Below, piece by piece: positions 8,586 to 17,697 of a DNA stretch of 64,000 nucleotides. The DNA lies in assembly GCA_031761875.1 (NCBI GenBank), contig CP134492.1:1550001-1614000 (forward strand), written 5' to 3'. The notes under the pieces were generated by a model. That model searched no databases. It saw nothing but the letters and a program-made list of their open reading frames with translations, and was not told the origin of the DNA. Source of the DNA: Bacillaceae bacterium IKA-2. Its GTDB lineage: Bacteria; Bacillota; Bacilli; Bacillales; Anaerobacillaceae. Made by a program: the position numbers and the translations under genes. The number at the start of each line of letters is the position of its first letter. The first letter of the stretch is position 1.

Positions 8586-8831
8586 ATGCTAAATGTAAAA
8601 ATGGAAGGAAATAAAGCAATCATTGATGTTCGTGAAAATGTTTTAAGAGGAGAACATCCGAAAGATGAAGTTTTAGACTATGTACAAAAAGCAGCAGAGG
8701 GAACAACCTTTGAAATTCATTTACCGCTTCGAGGAGAGCCAATGGTAAATTTATTTAAATCGAAAGGAATGAATGCGTATATCGAAGAATTGGGTCCGGA
8801 ACATTTTAGGATAATCGTCGAAAAATTATAG
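8586..8831 (+). CDS. DUF2249-like small protein
   Basis: An 81-residue soluble protein with the DUF2249 pattern: IIDVRENVLRGEHPKDEVLD at the front, then TTFEIHLPLRGEPMVNLFKSKG, and GPEHFRIIVEKL at the end. This is the TusA/SirA-like alpha-beta fold found with redox and nitrogen-oxide proteins. No cysteine is present, so it is not a sulfur carrier. ATG is preceded by AGGTGG at good spacing. Single gene followed by a bidirectional terminator at 8927. Family assignment is by pattern; function unknown. Confidence 0.75.
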   Translation: MLNVKMEGNKAIIDVRENVLRGEHPKDEVLDYVQKAAEGTTFEIHLPLRGEPMVNLFKSKGMNAYIEELGPEHFRIIVEKL

Positions 8832-8926
8832 TTAAAGCTTAAAGTATCAGTTAAACTAAGGGGCCACCCAAGAAATATTTTCTTAAATGTATCCGTAATC
8901 TTGAACGATCGTCAAAAAATAAAAAA

Positions 8927-8950
8927 AACGCCAATTTTGGCGTTTTTTTT
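8927..8950. terminator. Bidirectional terminator
   Basis: AACGCC-AATTTT-GGCGTT with an A run before and a T run after. It serves the DUF2249-like gene and the convergent gene at 8951-9157. Confidence 0.85.
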
Positions 8951-9157
8951 TCATTGATTATTACGTTTTTTATTTTTGTTACCAGCTTGCTTAGTTACAG
9001 CGTTGGCAGTTGCGTCAACAGCATTCATGGCAGCGTCCTCAGTTACCTCTAACCCTCTATGAACTGCATGAAATGCTGATCCTGCAGTATTTTTAATGCC
9101 TTCTGCTACATTATTTTCATTTTGTTGATTGTTGTTTTGATTTTTTTCGTTAGCCAT
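8951..9157 (-). CDS. Small Asn/Gln-rich hypothetical protein
   Basis: A 68-residue protein. A polar N-terminus (MANEKNQNNNQQNENN) is followed by an Ala-rich amphipathic helix that repeats AxNAVDAT-type steps, and a basic Lys/Asn tail. No membrane segment or signal peptide. I use ATG at 9157 rather than a GTG three codons upstream, because AGGAGGTGAAAATA precedes it ideally. It resembles small hydrophilic stress or spore proteins in composition, but I recognise no family. Confidence 0.75.
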   Translation of the reverse strand: MANEKNQNNNQQNENNVAEGIKNTAGSAFHAVHRGLEVTEDAAMNAVDATANAVTKQAGNKNKKRNNQ

Positions 9158-9411
9158 TATTTTCACCTCCTAACACAGACATAGCGTTTGTTTTTTATGG
9201 ATAAATTATGTAACCGAAATTGATTTCACGTGTTACCACTTACAAATGCTAATGGGATTAAGCCATTGTCAATCTTTGCCTTTGCGGCAGTATAAATGGA
9301 CATTTCAAGAAAATTGAATAGTCAATGGCCATATCAACCTGGTAAATAAAATAAATTTTATTTTATGGGTTGTAGTTTGATCGGTAATTTGATAGTATAA
9401 AAGAAATCAAA

Positions 9412-9485
9412 AGTCTATGTGTAACTGGCGAACACGGATAACCGTGAGGGAGCACATAGTTGTCGAATGGTCGTTCGCCTGGGCT
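9412..9485 (+). promoter_or_regulatory. ZTP (pfl) riboswitch upstream of serA
   Basis: The conserved pfl/ZTP core is present. The P1 stem CTATGTG (9415-9421) pairs with CACATAG (9453-9459). ACTGGCG (9424-9430) supplies GGCG, which pairs with CGCC (9476-9479) as the pseudoknot. P2 is CACGG (9433-9437) with CCGTG (9442-9446), and GGGAGC and CGCCTGGGC complete the consensus. This aptamer senses ZMP/ZTP, which build up when 10-formyl-tetrahydrofolate is short. A terminator follows directly, so ligand binding should allow read-through into serA. Confidence 0.88.
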
Positions 9486-9515
9486 GAGGTAAGGGTATTT
9501 ATCCCTTACCTCTTT
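9486..9515 (+). terminator. Expression-platform terminator of ZTP riboswitch
   Basis: GAGGTAAGGG-TATTTAT-CCCTTACCTC followed by TTTCT, seven bases after the riboswitch pseudoknot. Its position fits a ligand-controlled intrinsic terminator. Confidence 0.85.
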
Positions 9516-9626
9516 CTGCTTATTTTAGGGGGGATTGCTAAAACAATTAGAAGATTGTGATTGCTGTTTATCGCACTAATACTAAGTACAGATTAAAAAA
9601 ATGAAATGTGGAAAGAGGAGAAAAAA

Positions 9627-10826
9627 ATGAGCACAATCACTTTAAATAAAGTAAAAACAATAAAATCGTTAAATAATATTGCCGAAAGCGGCCTAAATGT
9701 ATTTAATACGGATGGTTATACGATCGATAATGATAGTGAAAATCCGGATGCTATGGTTGTTCGTAGTTTTAACATGCATACATTAGAATTTGGCACTAAT
9801 TTAAAAGCAATCGCCCGGGCTGGTGCAGGTGTTAATAATATCCCAGTTGAACAATGTACAGAACGTGGAATTGTCGTTTTTAATACTCCAGGAGCCAACG
9901 CAAACGCTGTAAAAGAACTTGTTCTAACGACATTAATTGCTTCATCACGTAACCTTTTTGCCGGTGTCACTTGGGCAAAGACATTAGCAGGTGAAGGAGA
10001 TCAAATTCCAAAGCTGGTAGAAGCAGGTAAGAAAAATTTTGTTGGAAAAGAAATAAAGGGAAAAACTTTAGGTGTTATCGGTTTGGGTGCAATTGGTGCG
10101 CTTGTAGCGAATGATGCGCTAGAATTAGACATGGAAGTAATCGGATATGACCCGTATATCTCTGTCGATACGGCTTGGAACTTATCTAGCAATGTGCATC
10201 GTGCAATGTCGATTGAACATTTGTTTGCAAACTCTGATTATATCACTGTACACGTTCCGTTAACCGCTGATAATAAAGGAATGTTTAACGAAGCGACCTT
10301 TAGTATCATGAAACCTGACGTTTATATTTTCAACTTCTCTCGCGATGGGCTTGTCAATGAAACAGATATCGGAGCAGCACTTGAAAGTGGAAAAGTTGGT
10401 AAGTTTATTACAGACTTCCCGAATGAAAATGTCTTGAAAATGAAAAATACTGTTCCGATTCCTCATTTAGGTGCTTCTACTAATGAAGCAGAAGAGAACT
10501 GTGCGATTATGGTGACGCGTCAGGTCAAGGAATTTCTTGAAACAGGAAATATAAAAAATTCAGTAAATTTTCCAAATGCTTCTTTACCTTATACAGGAAA
10601 GCGCCGTGTTGCAGCATTCCACAAAAACGTTCCAAACATGGTTGGCCAGATCACATCAGCTCTATCAACCTATCACTTGAACATTGCTGATATGGTTAGC
10701 AGAAGTCGTGGCGATTATGCGTATACGATGATTGACATTGACAACGAAGTAACCGAAGATTGTATTCCAGGTTTAGAAGAACAAATTAAACAGATCGCCG
10801 GCCTAGTTACAGTCCGTGTGATCTAG
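9627..10826 (+). CDS. serA: D-3-phosphoglycerate dehydrogenase
   Basis: A 399-residue NAD-dependent enzyme that oxidises 3-phosphoglycerate in the first step of serine synthesis. Visible are the N-terminal substrate domain (ARAGAGVNNIPVEQC), the NAD site GVIGLGAIGALVAND near residue 145, the catalytic-His stretch PHLGASTNEAEENCA near 285, and a C-terminal ACT domain starting KNVPNMVGQITSAL. It is the shorter SerA type with one ACT domain and no intervening domain. ATG at 9627 follows AAAGAGGAG; an ATG seven codons earlier lacks a site. Control by the ZTP riboswitch links serine, the one-carbon donor, to formyl-folate shortage. Confidence 0.93.
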   Translation: MSTITLNKVKTIKSLNNIAESGLNVFNTDGYTIDNDSENPDAMVVRSFNMHTLEFGTNLKAIARAGAGVNNIPVEQCTERGIVVFNTPGANANAVKELVLTTLIASSRNLFAGVTWAKTLAGEGDQIPKLVEAGKKNFVGKEIKGKTLGVIGLGAIGALVANDALELDMEVIGYDPYISVDTAWNLSSNVHRAMSIEHLFANSDYITVHVPLTADNKGMFNEATFSIMKPDVYIFNFSRDGLVNETDIGAALESGKVGKFITDFPNENVLKMKNTVPIPHLGASTNEAEENCAIMVTRQVKEFLETGNIKNSVNFPNASLPYTGKRRVAAFHKNVPNMVGQITSALSTYHLNIADMVSRSRGDYAYTMIDIDNEVTEDCIPGLEEQIKQIAGLVTVRVI

Positions 10827-10860
10827 TCTAACTGCATCACAACTATTTTTTCATTGAATT

Positions 10861-10899
10861 AAAAGCCAGTTTGCCTAATAAAAAAGGTGACTGGCTTTT
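10861..10899 (+). terminator. Terminator of serA
   Basis: AAAAGCCAGT ... ACTGGCTTTT hairpin followed by T-rich sequence. Confidence 0.85.
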
Positions 10900-11079
10900 A
10901 TTAATTTGATTACCTTAATTTTAAGGGGAATCTGAATTAATTTTAAAGGAGTTATTAACACCCTGTCGAATGTTAGTAATATAATCTCATTATTTAGTGA
11001 AAAATTAGAGTGATAAAGCAACTGAAGATTAGCTAGTGAAAATGGTAAAATCAAGTGAATTATATTAGGAGGTTGTGAA

Positions 11080-11484
11080 ATGGGTCAACAAGAATTTAAA
11101 AAAATAGAAGAGTTTTTAATTTCTAGATTAACTCCTTATTGTATTTATATTTTTGGCTCTTTTGCAAAAGGAACTTCTAACAAAGATAGCGATATTGATA
11201 TTGCTTATTTTTCTGAAATAAAGGTAGATAATTATGAGCGTTTTATGCTAGCACAAGAATTAGCAGTAATATTAAATAAGAATGTTGATTTGATTGATTT
11301 AAGCCAAGCAACTACAGTTTTTCAAACGCAGATTGTCTCAACGGGAGAAGTTATTTATTGTAGCGATGATAATCGCAGAATGAATTTTGAAATGCTAACG
11401 TTAAAGATGTACGCAAAGCTAAATGAAGAACGGAAAGAAATTCTTAAAAGAATTTATGAAAGTGGTGATGTTTATGAGGTCTGA
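11080..11484 (+). CDS. mntA: MntA-type antitoxin nucleotidyltransferase
   Basis: A 134-residue minimal nucleotidyltransferase. The signature GSFAKGTSNKDSDIDIAYF (residues about 26-44) gives the GSx10DxD motif, with a third acidic residue in VDLIDLS. In type VII toxin-antitoxin systems this enzyme adds AMP groups to a tyrosine of the partner HepT and so silences it. A strong AGGAGGTTGTGAA site precedes the ATG. The stop codon overlaps the start of hepT by eleven bases, which indicates translational coupling. Confidence 0.9.
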   Translation: MGQQEFKKIEEFLISRLTPYCIYIFGSFAKGTSNKDSDIDIAYFSEIKVDNYERFMLAQELAVILNKNVDLIDLSQATTVFQTQIVSTGEVIYCSDDNRRMNFEMLTLKMYAKLNEERKEILKRIYESGDVYEV

Positions 11485-11878
11485 CGTCATTCTTAATAAG
11501 GTAAATATCATTGAACGTTGTTTAGTTAGAGTTCAAGACGTCTATGCTTCAAGTCCAGAAAACTTAAGTGATTATACAAAACAAGATTCAATCGTTTTAA
11601 ATATTCAACGCGCATGCGAAGCGTCTATTGATTTGGCCATGCATATTATTGCTGAAAACAAACTTGGTATACCTCAACATAGTCGAGACGGCTTTGAAAT
11701 TTTGAAAACACATCAAATTATAACAGAAAAAATTGCTGAAAATATGAAAGCGATGGTTGGCTTTAGAAATATTGCCATACATGACTACCAAACCATTCAT
11801 ATTGGTATTCTCCAAAAAATTATCGAAAACCACTTACAGGATTTTAAAGAGTTTTCGAATCAAATAATTAAAAAATAA
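11474..11878 (+). CDS. hepT: HepT-type HEPN toxin (DUF86)
   Basis: A 134-residue helical HEPN protein. The catalytic motif is RNIAIHDY (R-x4-H-x-Y) near residues 105-112. It includes the tyrosine that MntA modifies. HepT cleaves RNA when freed. I start it at the ATG at 11474 (MRSDVILNK), overlapping mntA. A longer in-frame extension upstream has no binding site and only duplicates mntA DNA. Both the active-site Arg/His and the tyrosine are present, so the pair looks functional. Confidence 0.9.
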   Translation: MRSDVILNKVNIIERCLVRVQDVYASSPENLSDYTKQDSIVLNIQRACEASIDLAMHIIAENKLGIPQHSRDGFEILKTHQIITEKIAENMKAMVGFRNIAIHDYQTIHIGILQKIIENHLQDFKEFSNQIIKK

Positions 11879-11892
11879 TCAGAGGTGATTTT

Positions 11893-12870
11893 ATGCAATA
11901 TAAAAAATTAGGGTTAACTGGATTAGAAATTTCAAATATATGCTTAGGTACAATGTCTTTTGGCAGATGGATTGATGAAGAAGCTTCAGTATCTATTTTA
12001 AACAAGGCGCTTGAAAAGGGCGTTAATTTCATTGACACCGCAAATTATTATGGCAAAGGTCAAGATGAAATACCTGAATATGGAACTGGGTTATCAGAAG
12101 AAATACTCGGACGAGCACTGAAAGGGAGAAGAGAAGAAGTTGTCTTGGCCACAAAAGTTGGTCTACAAATGGGAAGTGGAAAAAATAGTAACGGTCTTTC
12201 AAAGCTGAATATTTTGAGAGAAGTGGATAAGTCATTACAGCGGTTGCAAACTGATTATATCGATCTCTATCAAGTTCATCTTTTTGATCCGAATACACCA
12301 ATAGAGGAAACATTACGGGCATTAGATGATGTTGTTCGTCAAGGAAAAGTGCGCTATATTGGTTGCTCCAACTTTGCTGCCTGGCAAATTGCTAAATCTA
12401 ATGGTATATGCGAACGAATGAATCTAGAAAAATTCATTTCTGTGCAGCCTCAATATAGTTTGTTAGCAAGAAATATTGAAAATGAATTAATTCCATTTTG
12501 TCATTCAGAGGGAGTAGGCATTGTCGTATATAGCCCGATGGCGAGAGGGATGTTATCAGGCAAATACAAAGGACCAAATGATGTTCCAGCTGATAGCCGT
12601 GCCGCACATGGAGAAACTAGATTATTGAAGTTGTTTTCAGAACGAAATTTCAATTTAGTTGAACAATACAAAGTACTAGCGACTCAGTACGAAATGTCAT
12701 TATCACAATTTGCATTGGCGTGGGTTTTAAACCAACCAGCCGTTACTTCGGCGATTATTGGGGCAACGAAGCTTTCCCATGTAACTGATGCGGTCGAAGT
12801 CAGCGATTTCCAGTTAACGAAGGAGATATTGAAGCAGATTGAAGAACTGTCGAGTGTGAATCATTTTTAA
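11893..12870 (+). CDS. Aldo/keto reductase
   Basis: A 325-residue NADPH-dependent oxidoreductase of the AKR (YajO/YdbC-like) family. The opening GLTGLEISNICLGTMSFG is typical. Catalytic residues are Asp and Tyr in FIDTANYYG, Lys in VVLATKVG, and His in YQVHLFD. Cofactor-binding residues occur in SAIIGATKLSHV near the C-terminus. It starts 14 bases after hepT with its own AGAGGTGATTTT site, so it may share the toxin-antitoxin transcript. Substrate unknown. Confidence 0.9.
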   Translation: MQYKKLGLTGLEISNICLGTMSFGRWIDEEASVSILNKALEKGVNFIDTANYYGKGQDEIPEYGTGLSEEILGRALKGRREEVVLATKVGLQMGSGKNSNGLSKLNILREVDKSLQRLQTDYIDLYQVHLFDPNTPIEETLRALDDVVRQGKVRYIGCSNFAAWQIAKSNGICERMNLEKFISVQPQYSLLARNIENELIPFCHSEGVGIVVYSPMARGMLSGKYKGPNDVPADSRAAHGETRLLKLFSERNFNLVEQYKVLATQYEMSLSQFALAWVLNQPAVTSAIIGATKLSHVTDAVEVSDFQLTKEILKQIEELSSVNHF

Positions 12871-12907
12871 TCTAGTCAATTTCTTAATGTAAATAAATTG
12901 ATATCAA

Positions 12908-12937
12908 GCTAACTCGAAAAAATAGAGTTAGCTTTTT
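12908..12937 (+). terminator. Terminator of aldo/keto reductase
   Basis: GCTAACTC ... GAGTTAGC followed by TTTTT. Confidence 0.85.
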
Positions 12938-12980
12938 AGGTTTAAATGATACTGAGCAAAACATCTTCACATTTAAACCG

Positions 12981-13001
12981 CTGTCCTAGCAAGGCTAGGA
13001 C
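12981..13001. repeat. Short perfect hairpin
   Basis: GTCCTAG-CAAGG-CTAGGAC inverted repeat between convergent genes. It has no T run, so its role is unclear. Confidence 0.35.
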
Positions 13002-13048
13002 GAGTTCTCAGCGTATTTTTTAGGTGTTCTGTCAATTACCTGAAAAAG

Positions 13049-15037
13049 CTATTCAAATAATATTCGGTAATAATCGACCTCAAGAATTTTGGCTGAGTAG
13101 TAAAATTTTTCGTCGATTTTACGTTGATAAAAGTCGATATAAGATGGATCGAGATCATCAGCCGCATTTAATTGAAATTGATTGGTTTCGGTGTTATATC
13201 TCCCTTTTTCTGTGATAAAGCTGCCGTCTCGGAAAATTACTAAAGGTTTTGCGTCAGAAAATACATCTCTTCCCATTAGGAGTCTCGAGTCATAGTCTAA
13301 TCCTAATAAGTTTGAAAGAGTTGGAATAATGTCAAGGCTAGATGTTGGCTCGTCAACAATGATTTCTTCCATATTAGGTGTATAAATAATCAAGTTACTT
13401 TTGTAAATATCAAAGCTTCGATCAATAGGTTCGCCAACAAATTCCACAATTGTTTTAAAATCAAGACCATAAGGATAATGATCAGCACTCATCACAATTA
13501 AGGTGTTTGCTGCTGCCCCCGATTTTTCTAGTTCCTCAAGCAAATGCTCTATTGCTTTGTCTAACTCAATTTGCGTAGCAAGATAAGCTTTTGCCTGCTC
13601 AGAGAGTTCGAGATCTTTGACATACTGCTTATTTTTATAGGCCATTGAGTTTCCTGAAAAACTATATTCCAAATGACCACTGACGGTCATGTAATAGGCA
13701 TGAAAAGAGTCTTCGTTACTATATTCAGGTATCGTAACTTCAAACATTTCAAGATCTGAAGCCGGCCATGTTTGTGTGATATCTAAACCATTACCAACGG
13801 CTTTGTAATCGTACCCCATGTTCGGGTGAGAGACGTCGCGTCGGTAATAATCATACGTATGATTGTGATAAGCGACGGTTTTATATCCTGATTTTTTAAG
13901 TTGATTACCGATCACAAATGGCATGTGATTGATCCCAGAATGATAGAAACTCCAAACCCCACTTTTAGGATATAGCCCATTTAAGGCCACATATTCTCCG
14001 TCTGAAGTGCTCAAATCCCACAAAGGAACATAAAAATCCTTGAATTGAATTCCTTCGTGAACCATTTTGTATAATGTTGGTGTTAGTTTTGGGTGTGCAG
14101 CGTAAGGAGCAAACGATTCAGCTGTAATGAAAACAAGGTTGTACCCTTCAAATTTCCCTGTATAGTCATTTTTAGTAGTGGCTGTTGTGTCTTTAAAATA
14201 TCTATGCATTTGTTGAATGGTTTCATCGGTTTCATGCTCTAAAAAAGTGTCGAAATCAATGGCTAAAACATTTTTCGCTCGTTTTATTTCTTGATCGATA
14301 ACGTCTTTTTGATTTATTTCGCAGTCATCAAAAGGAGGGGAGGGATCGGGAATATTTGTATCAGGTTGAACTGGATTTACAGACAACACTGGTGACCAAG
14401 CCGTAAGATGGCGTTGTAAGTCAATCCGCATCGTTGTAAACAGTCCGAGGCGATCGACAGAAAGAACAGGAGAAACGTTGTGATAATACAAATCGTAGGC
14501 ACTGTTTCGATGTTTTTCACCCGAAGCAAGTATGAACAACCCAATTCCATGGAGTAAAAAGGAGGCGATGATAAAAATTCCGGTGACTGAAATCAATGAC
14601 TTTTTAAAAGAGAAAAATTTCTTCCCGAAAAAAAGTAGAAAAAAAATGGGGAGAAACAAAAGAACAATCCAAAGAATATTTGCTAGAGCCTCTCGTTGAA
14701 TGGTGCTCCAAAACTCAAGGACCTGAATCCCATTACGCGCTGAATAAATCGAATAAAATGTTCGGAAAAATTCATGATAAATCAATTGTGAAGCGTATAT
14801 AAAACTAAAGAAAATAAGGAAAATCACAGTCACAGAAAAATTTAAATTCTCTGGGAAGAGGTTGGTTAGACCGACCAATAAAAACCCAAATGAAAGTGAG
14901 AAGACAACTGTAAAGAATATTCCGCTTGAGAAAATATTTATCGTTGAATTGTCGAAAACAAAGCGCGCCAATAGTTCAAAGAAAAAAAATGAAAAAGAAA
15001 TGAAAAATACAAATGAAATTTTGTTCCAAAAAATCAA
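13049..15037 (-). CDS. LtaS-like membrane sulfatase (lipoteichoic acid synthase family)
   Basis: A 662-residue protein with about five N-terminal membrane helices (residues 1-165) and an extracellular sulfatase-fold domain. Metal and nucleophile motifs are visible: ITAESF (about 305) with the metal Glu, the catalytic Thr region LSTSDGEYVALNGLYP (about 345), and MSADHYPYG with Asp/His (about 530). LtaS-type enzymes move glycerol phosphate from phosphatidylglycerol onto glycolipid or primer. Start is TTG at 15037 after AAAGGGG. Several paralogues (YfnI, YqgS, YvgJ) exist in Bacillus, and I cannot say which this matches. Confidence 0.9.
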   Translation of the reverse strand: MIFWNKISFVFFISFSFFFFELLARFVFDNSTINIFSSGIFFTVVFSLSFGFLLVGLTNLFPENLNFSVTVIFLIFFSFIYASQLIYHEFFRTFYSIYSARNGIQVLEFWSTIQREALANILWIVLLFLPIFFLLFFGKKFFSFKKSLISVTGIFIIASFLLHGIGLFILASGEKHRNSAYDLYYHNVSPVLSVDRLGLFTTMRIDLQRHLTAWSPVLSVNPVQPDTNIPDPSPPFDDCEINQKDVIDQEIKRAKNVLAIDFDTFLEHETDETIQQMHRYFKDTTATTKNDYTGKFEGYNLVFITAESFAPYAAHPKLTPTLYKMVHEGIQFKDFYVPLWDLSTSDGEYVALNGLYPKSGVWSFYHSGINHMPFVIGNQLKKSGYKTVAYHNHTYDYYRRDVSHPNMGYDYKAVGNGLDITQTWPASDLEMFEVTIPEYSNEDSFHAYYMTVSGHLEYSFSGNSMAYKNKQYVKDLELSEQAKAYLATQIELDKAIEHLLEELEKSGAAANTLIVMSADHYPYGLDFKTIVEFVGEPIDRSFDIYKSNLIIYTPNMEEIIVDEPTSSLDIIPTLSNLLGLDYDSRLLMGRDVFSDAKPLVIFRDGSFITEKGRYNTETNQFQLNAADDLDPSYIDFYQRKIDEKFYYSAKILEVDYYRILFE

Positions 15038-15234
15038 AACAAACTACCCCTTTACACTCATATAAAGAATCCGCAAATAAGTCTTCGTACTACTATTTTC
15101 GCCGATATTTTAGGAGGGCATTCAATTACAAAGATAAATATTTAACAGAGCCAAGTTTATGAATCATCCATTTGTAACAATTTTTTCTACAATACTCGGT
15201 TGTGACAGATACGAACCTCAAATCATATCCACAA

Positions 15235-15270
15235 AAACCGCTAACTCAAAATGAAACGAGTTAGCGGTTT
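15235..15270. terminator. Terminator between flippase and LtaS-like gene
   Basis: AAACCGCTAACTC pairs perfectly with GAGTTAGCGGTTT. It ends the leftward flippase transcript. Confidence 0.85.
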
Positions 15271-15293
15271 ATCTAAAAAAATGCTCAAGTTAA

Positions 15294-16616
15294 TCAGTGG
15301 TTTTCCTTCGTCTTGAAGAAAAGGGAAATCCCTATTTTATGACAAACAGTTACGTAATGCATCAGTGTAAGCAGAACAACACCAGCGTTCATGCCAATTA
15401 TGACTCCGTGCATTTGTAAAGTAGCCATTGATCCGAGGAAGTACATGAGTAAAAAAGAAATTAATGTTGACCAAGCAGCATGGAATAGCGCATCTTTTAC
15501 TAGACCCAGTCCAATTAAATAAGCTTGAAGCGGTATCACAAAAAAGTAAAATAAGAAATAAGGTACTAACAACTGTAAGTAGACACTTGCAGGAGAGTTT
15601 TTGAAAAATAGTCCCGTTAATGGTTCGGCGAAAAAATAAAAAATTAGTACGGAAGGAACTCCATAACCCAAAGTTAATTTCATTACCTTTACGAGCAACT
15701 TTCGTAGCTTCACAAAATCCTTTTTTGCATAAGCTTCCGAGACTGTTGGAATTAAGACGATTAAAAATGAATGGGCAATAAATGTTGGGAAGAAACCGAT
15801 CGAAAATGCCACTCCTGCTAACTTTCCAAACTGAGCTGTTGCCATTGCTCCTGTTAATCCGGCATTCATCAAGGCTGCCTTAATTAAAAACGGCTTTACT
15901 GCAAAAGTAATTGCATGGAAAATTCTTACACCCGTCATTGGTAGTGATACATTCAGTAAACCTCTTCTTACTGTAGAACCATCTATTGTTGCATTTGGTT
16001 GGTTTTTTAGTGACCTCATTTCGGTAAAAAAGACAGTCGCCATAAAAGCAAACACGACGAATTCACTAGCAATTAATGTGCATAATGCAATTAGCAATGC
16101 TATATCCGATTCAAACTGAAATAGTCGGTAGACAACTACTAGAAGAAGCAACTGAAATGCCCTTCTCAAAAAATTAGAAAAGGCTATTTTGCCCATTTGT
16201 TGAGAACCCATAAAGTAGCCTCGAAAAACAGCTGAAAAGGATATGATCGGGATAAGAATATAAACGAGAATCCTAACGAGTGGATGGTACTGGTCAAAAA
16301 CAGGTACGTATGGAAGCACTAAGATTGTTAGAGTTAAAAAGAAAACCGTTATCAAAGATGCTAAGCCAATCGCATGAAACAGCATGCTGCGATGAAATTG
16401 TTTATCTTTTTCAGCAACAAACTTTGAAATCGAAATTGGTAATTCCATGCTTGCTAAGACGACAATGAGCATAATTGTCGGGAGGATTGACATATATAGA
16501 CCTAAGCCCTTTTCACCAAGCTCTCTTGCTAAAATAATATTTATTACTAATTCAAGACTTTCTCCAAAAAATGCTGCAATCGCTAATAATATAACGCCTC
16601 GGTAAAATAATTTCAT
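15294..16616 (-). CDS. SpoVB/YabM-like polysaccharide flippase
   Basis: A 440-residue MOP-superfamily (MVF/polysaccharide synthase) protein with about twelve hydrophobic segments and the opening RGVILLAIAAFFGESLELVIN. The family flips lipid-linked sugars across the membrane; B. subtilis SpoVB acts in spore cortex formation. In B. subtilis, yabM of the same family lies directly downstream of spoVT, as here. The protein is shorter than SpoVB (about 518) and YabM (about 530). ATG follows AAGGGGA. A role in spore or envelope glycan transport is inferred from family and neighbour. Confidence 0.85.
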   Translation of the reverse strand: MKLFYRGVILLAIAAFFGESLELVINIILARELGEKGLGLYMSILPTIMLIVVLASMELPISISKFVAEKDKQFHRSMLFHAIGLASLITVFFLTLTILVLPYVPVFDQYHPLVRILVYILIPIISFSAVFRGYFMGSQQMGKIAFSNFLRRAFQLLLLVVVYRLFQFESDIALLIALCTLIASEFVVFAFMATVFFTEMRSLKNQPNATIDGSTVRRGLLNVSLPMTGVRIFHAITFAVKPFLIKAALMNAGLTGAMATAQFGKLAGVAFSIGFFPTFIAHSFLIVLIPTVSEAYAKKDFVKLRKLLVKVMKLTLGYGVPSVLIFYFFAEPLTGLFFKNSPASVYLQLLVPYFLFYFFVIPLQAYLIGLGLVKDALFHAAWSTLISFLLMYFLGSMATLQMHGVIIGMNAGVVLLTLMHYVTVCHKIGISLFFKTKENH

Positions 16617-16820
16617 ATTTTACAATCCCCTTACAAACCAATAAGTTACTTTATGATTATGAGACAAGTATAGGGAATATGTTAGTATTTGTAAGCAGTG
16701 ATAAAGGTACTAAGAATAATCCAGTTAATTTAATGGGTTATCTGAATAGGATTGGTCATGCGGCTAAGTTAGCCGGTTTCATGTCAATTGATTTCGGGAA
16801 TTTCATTCTTCAAAGGTTTT

Positions 16821-17360
16821 TCATTGTTCCATTTGCTTAGCAAAAAATCCGGCAGCAGTTTCAGTTAGCTTTTGTTCTACTTCTCCCATCGTTCGCTCAC
16901 TTTTTGACAGCATGACAATTGCACCAACCTGGTCACTATTAGCGATAATAGGAGCAATAATAAATGCTGTAACTTTTTCTGTTGAATTACCGACAATGTT
17001 ATATTCTCCCTCGGTAGTTTGAACGATTGACTGTCTGCCACAAATAGCGGACTCAATGGCTTCTCCAATTTCTTTGTTTGCATAGTCCTTCTTCGATCTA
17101 CCACCAACGGCTATATATGTATTTCGATCGGCTATCAGAACAATATGATTTAAACTTTCGAATAAAGTTTCTGCATACTCTTTTGCAAAACTTCCTAATT
17201 CAGAAATGGGAGAATATTTCTTTAAAATAACCTCGCCACCCTCATCTACAAAAATTTCTAAAGGATCACCTTCACGAATTCGAAGTGTGCTGCGAATTTC
17301 TTTTGGGATTACAATCCGTCCTAAATCATCTATACGACGTACAATTCCAGTTGCTTTCAT
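16821..17360 (-). CDS. spoVT: Stage V sporulation protein T, transcriptional regulator
   Basis: A 179-residue protein with the normal SpoVT layout. An AbrB-type swapped-hairpin DNA-binding domain spans residues 1-50 (MKATGIVRRIDDLGRIVIPK, then REGDPLEIF). A GAF-like sensor domain follows (residues about 58-175, with HIVLIADRNTYIAVGG). It is made in the forespore late in sporulation and tunes SigG-dependent genes and germination. ATG follows TTAGGAGG. No convincing SigG promoter could be picked out by eye. Its presence shows that the host forms endospores. Confidence 0.96.
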   Translation of the reverse strand: MKATGIVRRIDDLGRIVIPKEIRSTLRIREGDPLEIFVDEGGEVILKKYSPISELGSFAKEYAETLFESLNHIVLIADRNTYIAVGGRSKKDYANKEIGEAIESAICGRQSIVQTTEGEYNIVGNSTEKVTAFIIAPIIANSDQVGAIVMLSKSERTMGEVEQKLTETAAGFFAKQMEQ

Positions 17361-17697
17361 TATGATGATGCCTCCTAAGTAAGTAATGTTGTCATGACTA
17401 ACAACTTCATTCCAACATTTTTAGCAGCACTTTTACTACTTGTTCTTACTATAAAATAAAGATATGACCAAACTATTATCAAACTAAGACCTAGCTAAGA
17501 CCATAGTAAGAAAAAATTTTTAATGTAGTTTTAATTTTTTTGTTTGTCTACCAAATATATTCTGGATATGATAAAATAAATAAAGAGTTTGAGAGGAAAT
17601 GTACGTAAAATCCCTCACTTATTTGAAAGATTAGTGAATAAGAAATCTTTCAAAAAAATAGAATAACAGATAATAAGAGCAGGGAGATGAGGACAAG
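17361..17697. other. Divergent intergenic region, spoVT to cueP
   Basis: A+T-rich, with no ORF. It must carry both promoters. No clear metal-regulator operator is visible in front of the CueP-like gene. Confidence 0.4.
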
